DNA of 13,036 nucleotides from SHWB01 sp050246875. GTDB lineage: Bacteria > Pseudomonadota > Alphaproteobacteria > UBA6615. The notes beneath the pieces were generated by a model that made no database searches, was not told where the DNA came from, and was given only the letters and a program-made list of their open reading frames with translations. This document shows, in pieces, positions 7,700-13,036 of the stretch (positions are counted from its first letter, which is position 1; each line of letters starts with the position of its first letter). The position numbers and the translations under genes are program-made. The stretch spans positions 1-13,036 of the forward strand of contig JBFWVF010000020.1 of assembly GCA_050246875.1 (NCBI GenBank), read 5' to 3'.

Positions 7700-8779
7700 T
7701 TACTCGATCACGTAGCGCACCGGCCACTTGTAGCCGTGCTTCTCCGCGGTATCGAGGGCCAGCTTGGCCGTCTTGGAGGCCGGCCAGCCCATCTTGTCGA
7801 CTTCCTTGGCCCGCTGGTTCGGCCAGTCCTTGAGCGACTCCGCCCATTGCTGGCGCACCTTCGGGTCGAGGTCCGTGAGCTTCATGCCGGCCTTGACCAG
7901 CTCGGCCGTGCGGACGTCGTAGTTCCGCGCCGTCTCGACGGCGAGCACCTGCTCGAAGTCGCGGCCGACCTCGAGCACGATGTCGCGCACCTCGGGCGGC
8001 AGCTTCTTCAGGAAGGCGTCGCTGGCGTGGACGTAGAGCCACGTCATGGCGCCGAAGCCGACCTTGGTGTGGTACGGCGCCATCTCGTGCAGCTTCAGCG
8101 AATGCGTCAGGCTGATGTAGCCGATGAGGCCGTCGTAGACGCCCGTCTGCAGCGAGTTGTAGGCGATGGTCGCGGTCGTCTGCACCGGAATGGCGCCGGC
8201 GCCGGCGACCCACGGCAGGTTGGGGCCGGCACCGCCGACCTTCATGCCCTGCAGGTCCGCCATCGTGGCGATCGGCTTGCGCGAGTCGATCTCGTACGGA
8301 TCGAGCGTCAGCAGCGCGATCTGCTTCTGATTGTGCTTCTGGCCGAAGACGTCGGCGAGTTCCGGCGTCACGCCGTAGACGTCGCGCGCGATGTTGAGGC
8401 TCTGGATCGGGTCCGGCGTGCCGAAGGGCAGCCAGATCTGGAAGGCATGCATCGGGAATTCGGACGGGTGGAAGCAGTAGCAGCCGCCGGCGATGTCGAC
8501 GATGCCCTTGTTGAGAGCGTCGATGGTCTCGGGCAGCTTGATCGCCGAACCGCTGTAGAGTTCCAGCACGTTGACCTGGTGCTTGGTGCGGGCGGCGACG
8601 CGCGCCTTGAGCTGCGGCGCCATGTAGCGCTGGAACAGCTCGACGTAGTGCTGCCCCGGCGGGTGGCCGGTGGCGAGGCGGATGGTGAAGGTGTCGGCTC
8701 GGGATTCGGGCGCGGCGGCAAGGGCGAGAGCCCCGGCCAGCGCAACGGCACCCGCAGCCTTGACGGACCACGAAATCAT
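7700..8779 (-). CDS. dctP: TRAP solute receptor DctP, copy 1
   Basis: The periplasmic substrate-binding protein of the TRAP system, 359 residues. The signal peptide covers about residues 1-29 (basic start, then AAGAVALAGALALAAA), with a likely cut after ESRA and a mature start DTFTIRLATGHPPGQ. The family pattern is seen in the SGSAIKLPETIDAL, LTLDPYEIDSRKPI, MADLQGMKVGGAGPN and NSLQTGVYDG blocks. The position after GMK that usually carries the carboxylate-binding Arg (KIR/KLR in SiaP-like receptors) is Gly here (KVGG). A CYC motif lies in IAGGCYCFHPSE. AGGAG six bases before the ATG sets the start. The upstream neighbour is a second copy about 90% identical. The substrate is unknown; an aromatic compound fits the genes nearby, by inference only. 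Confidence 0.9.
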   Translation of the reverse strand: MISWSVKAAGAVALAGALALAAAPESRADTFTIRLATGHPPGQHYVELFQRYMAPQLKARVAARTKHQVNVLELYSGSAIKLPETIDALNKGIVDIAGGCYCFHPSEFPMHAFQIWLPFGTPDPIQSLNIARDVYGVTPELADVFGQKHNQKQIALLTLDPYEIDSRKPIATMADLQGMKVGGAGPNLPWVAGAGAIPVQTTATIAYNSLQTGVYDGLIGYISLTHSLKLHEMAPYHTKVGFGAMTWLYVHASDAFLKKLPPEVRDIVLEVGRDFEQVLAVETARNYDVRTAELVKAGMKLTDLDPKVRQQWAESLKDWPNQRAKEVDKMGWPASKTAKLALDTAEKHGYKWPVRYVIE

Positions 8780-8863
8780 TTGCGTCTCCTGACAGCGAAC
8801 GCGCCGCGATACCTCGCGGCGCCACGAGCGATGAACGGCGCTTCGCGCTCTTGTTGGCGATGC

Positions 8864-8892
8864 AGTCTAGTCATGGAACCCGCGCCCGCCAA
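8864..8892 (-). promoter_or_regulatory. Candidate sigma70-type promoter for dctP1
   Basis: On the minus strand TTGGCG (8887-8892) and TAGACT (8864-8869) are exactly 17 bases apart; each matches 4 of 6 consensus bases. The start point would fall near 8857, about 80 bases before the dctP1 ATG. A TCATC-T-GATGA palindrome (8912-8922) lies upstream near -60 and might be an operator. This suggests the second receptor can be transcribed apart from dctP2. Confidence 0.45.
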
Positions 8893-8969
8893 TCGCTTCG
8901 CGGCCGTTTGCTCATCTGATGACGCAATTCCACACCGCCGGCGCGGCATTCGCGGCGCGGCGGGACGGA

Positions 8970-9003
8970 CCGCCGGACCCCGGATGCCCGGGCTGTCCGA
9001 CGG
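8970..9003 (-). promoter_or_regulatory. GC-rich stem after dctP2
   Basis: A 9-bp stem (8995-9003 with 8970-8978, one U.G pair in RNA) lies 30 bases past the dctP2 stop. It lacks a U-run. Its arm CCGCCGGAC is almost the same as the arm of the hairpin after dctP1 (CCGCCGGACC at 7647-7656), suggesting the 3' structure was duplicated along with the gene. It may stabilise the dctP2 message or reduce readthrough into dctP1. Confidence 0.4.
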
Positions 9004-9032
9004 TCGCGTCCTGTCGTCCGCTGTCGCGGGTA

Positions 9033-10109
9033 CTATTCGATCACGTAGCGCACGGGCCACTTGTAGCCGTGCTTCTCCGCGGTATCGAGCGTCAGCTTGG
9101 CGGTCTTCGATCCGGGCCAGCCGAGCTTGTCGACGTCCTTGGCCCGCTGGTTCGGCCAGTCCTTGAGCGACTCCGCCCATTGCTGGCGCACCTTCGGGTC
9201 GAGGTCCGTGAGCTTCATGCCGGCCTTGACCAGTTCCTCGACGCGGGCGTCGTAGCGTTTGGCCGTCTCGACGGCGAGCACCTCCTCGAAGTCGCGACCG
9301 ACCTCGAGCACGATGTCGCGCACCTCGGGCGGCAGCTTCTTCAGGAAGTCCTGGCCGGCGTGGACGTAGATCCACACCATCGAGCCGAAGCCGACCTTGG
9401 TGTGGTACGGCGCCATCTCGTGCAGCTTCAGCGAATGCGTCAGGCTGATGTAGCCGATGACGCCGTCGTACACCCCGGTCTGCAGCGAGTTGTAGACGAT
9501 GGTCGCGGTGGTCTGCACCGGAATGGCGCCGGCGCCGGCGACCCAGGGCAGGTTGGGGCCGGCGCCGCCGATCTTCATGCCCTGCAGGTCGGCCAGGGTG
9601 TTGATCGGCTTGCGCGAGTCGATCTCGTACGGATCGAGCGTCAGCAGCGAGATCTGCTTCTGATTGTGCTTCTGCTCGAAGATGTCCGACAGCTCCGGCG
9701 TCACGCCGTAGACGTCGCGCGCGATGTTGAGGCTCAGGATCGGGTCCGAGGTGCCGAAGGGCAGGCCGATCTGGAACGAGTGCAGCGGCAGCTCGGACGG
9801 GTGGAAGCAGTAGCAGCCGCCGGCGATGTCGACGATGCCCTTGCTCAGGGCCTCGATCGTCTCCGGCAGCTTGATCGCCGAGCCGCTGTAGAGTTCCAGC
9901 ACGTTGACCTGGTGCTTGGTGCGGGCGGCGACGCGTGCCTTGAGCTGCGGCGCCATGTAGCGCTGGAACAGTTCGACATAATGCTGCCCCGGCGGATGGC
10001 CGGTGGCGAGGCGGATGGTGAAAGTCTCGGCGCGGGCGTCCGGAGTCGCCATCGCCGCGATTGCGGCAAAGGCAACGACGCCCGCGACCCTTACGGGCCA
10101 CGTGGTCAT
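9033..10109 (-). CDS. dctP: TRAP solute receptor DctP, copy 2
   Basis: A second periplasmic receptor, 358 residues from the preferred start. The signal peptide is MTTWPVRVAGVVAFAAIAAM with a likely cut after PDARA, giving mature ETFTIRLATGHPPGQ. Hand alignment with copy 1 shows about 34 differences over about 331 mature residues, most of them conservative. Less conservative changes include F/L and W/G near HPSE, G/E in VFGQK/IFEQK and a cluster around MTWLYVHASDA/MVWIYVHAGQD. It too has Gly for the usual binding Arg (KIGG) and keeps the CYC motif. The start at 10109 was chosen over the Met two codons earlier (10115) because AGGAG then sits six bases away, as in copy 1. It is first in the TRAP unit and divergent from the helicase. 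Confidence 0.9.
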   Translation of the reverse strand: MTTWPVRVAGVVAFAAIAAMATPDARAETFTIRLATGHPPGQHYVELFQRYMAPQLKARVAARTKHQVNVLELYSGSAIKLPETIEALSKGIVDIAGGCYCFHPSELPLHSFQIGLPFGTSDPILSLNIARDVYGVTPELSDIFEQKHNQKQISLLTLDPYEIDSRKPINTLADLQGMKIGGAGPNLPWVAGAGAIPVQTTATIVYNSLQTGVYDGVIGYISLTHSLKLHEMAPYHTKVGFGSMVWIYVHAGQDFLKKLPPEVRDIVLEVGRDFEEVLAVETAKRYDARVEELVKAGMKLTDLDPKVRQQWAESLKDWPNQRAKDVDKLGWPGSKTAKLTLDTAEKHGYKWPVRYVIE

Positions 10110-10183
10110 TGGCATCTCCTCTCCCTATTCGCGCCGCGGCGCGAGTCTTGATCGAGACCGCTTCCGGGTCTTCTTGTGCCCAC

Positions 10184-10212
10184 AGTGTATGCTTCGTGGC
10201 GCCCGGGGACAA
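10184..10212 (-). promoter_or_regulatory. Candidate sigma70-type promoter for the TRAP operon
   Basis: TTGTCC (10207-10212) and TACACT (10184-10189) on the minus strand have a 17-base spacer; each matches 4 of 6 consensus bases. Transcription would begin near 10177, leaving a leader of about 68 bases before the dctP2 ATG. It is bordered upstream by the dyad at 10214-10240. Confidence 0.5.
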
Positions 10213-10213
10213 T

Positions 10214-10240
10214 CTGCCCATTGTGGTACGCATTGGGCAG
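10214..10240. promoter_or_regulatory. Dyad upstream of the TRAP promoter
   Basis: CTGCCCA (10214-10220) and TGGGCAG (10234-10240) are a perfect 7-bp inverted repeat with a 13-base gap, centred near -50 of the candidate dctP2 promoter and abutting its -35. That is a classic place for an activator or repressor such as the IclR protein. It is also about 20 bases from the candidate helicase promoter on the other strand. Confidence 0.45.
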
Positions 10241-10259
10241 CCCGTGACGCGGCTCCGGG

Positions 10260-10288
10260 CCGACACGGCGCCGCCGCGCCGCTATGCT
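10260..10288 (+). promoter_or_regulatory. Candidate promoter for the helicase gene
   Basis: CCGACA (10260-10265) and TATGCT (10283-10288) are 17 bases apart, each matching 4 of 6 consensus bases. The start point would lie near 10295, only about 20 bases before the helicase ATG, which fits the lack of a good ribosome site there. Confidence 0.35.
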
Positions 10289-10314
10289 GGCGCCGTCCCA
10301 GCCATGGCGCCCGC

Positions 10315-12825
10315 ATGCCGCCGTCCGCCCCGCCCGCCGCCATCCCGTCCGTGCCGTCCGAGGCGCCTCCGACCGGCGTGCCGGCGCCGTTCGCGGCCTG
10401 GTTCGCCGCCCGTGGCTGGCGGCCGCACGCCCATCAGCTCGCGCTGCTGGCGGCGGCGCGCGACGGAGAATCGGCGCTGCTGACCGCGCCGACCGGCGGC
10501 GGCAAGACGCTGGCCGGCTTCCTGCCGTCGCTGGCCGGCCTCGCCGCGCGTCTCGCCGCGGGCGAGGGCGCCGCGACGCTGGGGCTCGACACGCTCTACG
10601 TCTCGCCGCTGAAGGCGCTGGCCGTCGACGTGCGCCGCAACCTCGAAGTGCCGATCGCCGAGACCGGCCTGCCGCTTGTGGTCGAAACGCGCACCGGCGA
10701 CACCCCGGCCGGCCGGCGCGCCCGCCAGCGCGCCCGCCCGCCGCATTTCCTGCTGACCACGCCGGAAAGCCTCGAACTGCTGCTCGCCCTGCCGGACGCC
10801 GCCGCGCTGTTCGCCGGCCTGTCGGCGGTGGTGATCGACGAGCTGCACGCGCTCGCCGATACCAAGCGCGGCGACATGCTGGCCCTCTGCCTCGCCCGGC
10901 TGGCGACGCTGGCGCCGCGCGCGCGCCGCACCGGCCTGTCGGCGACGGTGGCGGAGCCGGCGCGCCTCGCGTCGTGGCTGTCCCCGGCGCCGGACGGCGG
11001 CGGCGTGCGCCTCATCGAGGGCGGCCCCGGCCCGGCGCCGCGCATCGAGATCCTCGACTGGGAGGCGGAGCTGCCGTGGTCGGGCCACATGGGCACCGGC
11101 GCGCTGGCGCAGATCCACCGCCACATCCGCGAGGCCGGCACGACCATCGTCTTCGTCAACACCCGCGCCCAGGCCGAGCTGATCTTCCACGGCCTGTGGC
11201 GCATCAACACCGACAATCTGCCCATCGCCCTGCACCACGGCTCGCTCGCCGTCGAGCAGCGGCGCAAGGTCGAGGCGGCGATGGCCGAGGGGCGCCTGCG
11301 CGCCGTCGTCGCCACTTCCTCGCTCGATCTCGGCGTCGACTGGGCCGCCGTCGACCTCGTCCTCCAGGTCGGCGCGCCGAAGGGCGCCTCGCGCCTGCTG
11401 CAGCGCATCGGCCGCTCCAACCACCGCCTCGACCGCCCGAGCCGTGCCGTGCTGGTGCCGGCCAACCGCTTCGAGGTGCTGGAGTGCCGCGCCGCGACCG
11501 AGGCCGTCGCCGCCGGCACGCTCGACGGCACGGCGGAGCGGCCGGGCGCGCTCGACGTGCTCGCCCAGCACGTCTGCGGCATGGCCTGCGCCGCACCCTT
11601 CGCGGCCGACGATCTCTACGCCGAGGTGCGGCGCGCGGCGCCCTACCGGGCGCTGCCGCGGCGCGACTTCGACGACGTGCTCGCCTTCGTCGCCCATGGC
11701 GGCTACGCGCTGGCCAGGTATCCCGAGTTCCACCGCCTGAAGCAGGACGCGGCCGGCCGCTGGTCTGCGGCGACGCCGGCGGTGGTGCGGCGCTGGCGCT
11801 TCAATGTCGGCACCATCGTCGAGGCGCCGATGGTGACGGTGCGGCTCGGCCGCGCGCGCGTTCTCGGCAAGGTCGAGGAATACTTCGTGCAGCATCTCTC
11901 GCCCGGCGACACCTTCGTCTTCGCCGGCCGCGTGCTGCGCTTCGAGGGGCTGCGCGAGACCGATGTCATCACCTCGCCCGGCGTCGCCGGCGAGAGCATG
12001 CAGATTCCGGCCTGGGAGGGCGGCAGGCTGCCGCTGACGACGCAACTCGCCGACCGCGTGCGCGCGCTGCTCGCCCACCCCTCGCGCTGGAAGACGCTGC
12101 CGGCGCCGGTGCGCCAGTGGCTCGACATGCAGCGCCGCCGCTCGCTGCTGCCCGACAGCCACGGCCTGCTGGTCGAGACCTTCCCGCGCAACGGCCGCTG
12201 GTGGCTCGTCGCCTACTGCTTCGAGGGCCGCAACGCCCACCAGACGCTGGGCATGCTGCTGACGCGGCGCATGGAGCGCGCCGGCCTCGCGCCGATGGGC
12301 TTCGTCGCCACCGACTACGTGCTCGGCGTCTGGGGGCTGCGCGAGGCGACTGACCTCAACGCCCTGTTCGACGAGGACATGCTGGGCGACGATCTCGAGG
12401 CCTGGATGGCCGACTCGAGCATGCTGCGGCGAACCTTCCGCACCGTCGCGGTGATCGCCGGGCTGATCGAGCGGCGGCGGCCGGGCGAGGAGAAGACGCG
12501 GCGCCAGGTGACCTTCAATGCCGATCTCATCTACGACGTGCTGCGCCGCCACGAGCCCGGCCATGTGCTGCTACGCGCCACCCGCGCCGATGCCGCTTCG
12601 GGCCTCACCGACATCCGCCGCCTCGCTGGCATGCTGGCGCGCGTGAAGGGCCGCATCCGCCACCGCCACCTCGACCGCGTCTCGCCTCTGGCGGTGCCGG
12701 TGCTGCTGGAGATCGGCCGCGAGAGCGTCTCCGGCGCCGCCGTCGACGAGCTGCTGGAGGAGGAGGCCGACGCCCTCATCGCCGAAGCCATGGCCGACCC
12801 GCCGCAGGGCGAGCTGGGGCTGTAA
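10315..12825 (+). CDS. Ligase-associated Lhr-like DEXH helicase
   Basis: A superfamily 2 ATP-dependent DNA helicase of 836 residues. Motifs in order: upstream Gln41; Walker A TAPTGGGKT (57-65); SPLKAL (97-102); TTPESL (148-153); DELH (175-178); LSAT (208-211); IVFVNTRAQAE (278-288); SSLDLGVD (335-342); QRIGRSNHR (363-371). After the two RecA domains come the winged-helix and beta-barrel parts of the Lhr core (FNVGTIVEAP...GKVEEYFVQHLSPGDTF). This length and motif set match the helicases found with an ATP-dependent ligase, an exonuclease and a phosphoesterase in DNA damage response loci. Those partners are not in the window; only 211 bases remain downstream. Start 10315 directly precedes the conserved domain; a 104-codon in-frame extension overlaps dctP2 and is rejected. 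It is unrelated in role to the catabolic genes. Confidence 0.88.
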   Translation: MPPSAPPAAIPSVPSEAPPTGVPAPFAAWFAARGWRPHAHQLALLAAARDGESALLTAPTGGGKTLAGFLPSLAGLAARLAAGEGAATLGLDTLYVSPLKALAVDVRRNLEVPIAETGLPLVVETRTGDTPAGRRARQRARPPHFLLTTPESLELLLALPDAAALFAGLSAVVIDELHALADTKRGDMLALCLARLATLAPRARRTGLSATVAEPARLASWLSPAPDGGGVRLIEGGPGPAPRIEILDWEAELPWSGHMGTGALAQIHRHIREAGTTIVFVNTRAQAELIFHGLWRINTDNLPIALHHGSLAVEQRRKVEAAMAEGRLRAVVATSSLDLGVDWAAVDLVLQVGAPKGASRLLQRIGRSNHRLDRPSRAVLVPANRFEVLECRAATEAVAAGTLDGTAERPGALDVLAQHVCGMACAAPFAADDLYAEVRRAAPYRALPRRDFDDVLAFVAHGGYALARYPEFHRLKQDAAGRWSAATPAVVRRWRFNVGTIVEAPMVTVRLGRARVLGKVEEYFVQHLSPGDTFVFAGRVLRFEGLRETDVITSPGVAGESMQIPAWEGGRLPLTTQLADRVRALLAHPSRWKTLPAPVRQWLDMQRRRSLLPDSHGLLVETFPRNGRWWLVAYCFEGRNAHQTLGMLLTRRMERAGLAPMGFVATDYVLGVWGLREATDLNALFDEDMLGDDLEAWMADSSMLRRTFRTVAVIAGLIERRRPGEEKTRRQVTFNADLIYDVLRRHEPGHVLLRATRADAASGLTDIRRLAGMLARVKGRIRHRHLDRVSPLAVPVLLEIGRESVSGAAVDELLEEEADALIAEAMADPPQGELGL

Positions 12826-13036
12826 TGGCGCGGTTCATCCCGTGTCGGGCGGCGCTGCCCCTCCTCACCCCGGCCCTCTCCTCCCGAGGGAGGAGAGGGG
12901 GTGCCGCGCGTGTTGACTGACACTTGTATTGGGAGTCCCCGGACTGGCCCGGACTGGGGCGGATGAGGCCGGACGGATCGGCGGAGTGCTGCGGGGTTCG
13001 GGGGTGTCGGCATGGGGCGGCGGCGGGGCGGCTTCG
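12826..13036. other. Intergenic end of window
   Basis: No supported complete gene. After the palindrome at 12870-12903 there is a short AT-richer island (12911-12933) containing TTGACT, then an AGTCC-CC-GGACT dyad (12934-12945) and a GGACTGG repeat (12941-12947 and 12951-12957). ATGs at 12963 and 13012 are open to the window edge, but the stretch is too short to judge. Confidence 0.5.
12870..12903. repeat. Palindromic intergenic repeat, copy 2
   Basis: CCCTCTCCTCCC (12874-12885) and its perfect complement (12888-12899) surround GA. All 34 bases match positions 1-34 except the two spacer bases. It lies 44 bases after the helicase stop, just as copy 1 lies past the pcaF stop, so the family may favour 3' ends of genes. 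Confidence 0.8.

Noticed and set aside
5706..7715. Long plus-strand open frame opposite dctM and dctQ
   Set aside because: Its product is a His/Asp/Glu/Arg-rich composition artefact of high-GC DNA; the opposite strand encodes clear DctM and DctQ proteins with family motifs and ribosome sites.
7736..10151. Plus-strand open frames opposite both dctP genes
   Set aside because: They mirror each other only because the dctP genes are duplicates; they have no ribosome sites or domains, and run against the signal-peptide-bearing receptors.
10003..10314. N-terminal extension of the helicase by 104 codons
   Set aside because: It overlaps dctP2 and its promoter antisense and has no helicase homology; start 10315 gives the family length.
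10282..12564. Long minus-strand open frame opposite the helicase
   Set aside because: Arg/Ala/Gly/His-rich with no recognisable domain, fully antisense to a helicase with every SF2 motif in order.
12963..13036. Start of a new gene at 12963 or 13012
   Set aside because: Only 8-24 codons are visible, there is no strong ribosome site, and composition alone cannot separate coding from non-coding here.

Overview
The window is high-GC DNA with dense, codon-biased genes. Its content (beta-ketoadipate pathway enzymes, a TRAP transporter, a ligase-type Lhr-like helicase, palindromic CCCTCTCCC/GGGAGAGGG intergenic repeats) suggests a metabolically versatile alphaproteobacterium of the Hyphomicrobiales/Rhodospirillales kind. 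That placement is inferred from gene content and base composition; no rRNA or marker gene is present.

Layout. Bases 1-100 hold palindromic repeats. On the minus strand follow a 3-oxoadipyl-CoA thiolase (pcaF, 136-1341), a 255-base spacer packed with palindromes, and a maleylacetate reductase (1597-2658). Divergent from the reductase is a 109-residue single-domain cupin (2830-3159), which converges within 3 bases on an IclR-family regulator (3163-3927, minus). Divergent from the regulator are two paralogous bicupin-sized proteins (4055-4630 and 4746-5630). They are separated by a strong intrinsic terminator, and the second carries a 95-residue Lys/Ala/Arg histone H1-like tail. A bidirectional-looking terminator (5670-5707) closes this block. 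Next comes a minus-strand TRAP transporter: dctM (5724-7079), dctQ (7110-7619) and two tandem, about 90% identical solute receptors, dctP1 (7700-8779) and dctP2 (9033-10109), each with its own candidate promoter. Divergent from dctP2 is an Lhr-like DEXH helicase (10315-12825). The window ends in a further palindromic repeat and a short stretch without a clear gene. No gene-free stretch exceeds 300 bases.

How it fits together. Maleylacetate reductase makes 3-oxoadipate and PcaF cleaves 3-oxoadipyl-CoA to acetyl-CoA and succinyl-CoA, so this is the bottom of an aromatic (hydroxyquinol/hydroquinone/resorcinol-type) catabolic route. The 3-oxoadipate CoA-transferase and a recognised ring-cleaving dioxygenase are absent from the window. 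The IclR regulator, three cupins and a TRAP importer next door plausibly belong to the same catabolic island, with the importer bringing in the substrate and the cupins acting on it or on an intermediate; that link is inference. The most unusual items are the cupin fused to an H1-like DNA-binding tail, the replacement of the cupin motif-2 His by Arg in both large cupins, and the twin TRAP receptors that lack the usual carboxylate-binding arginine.
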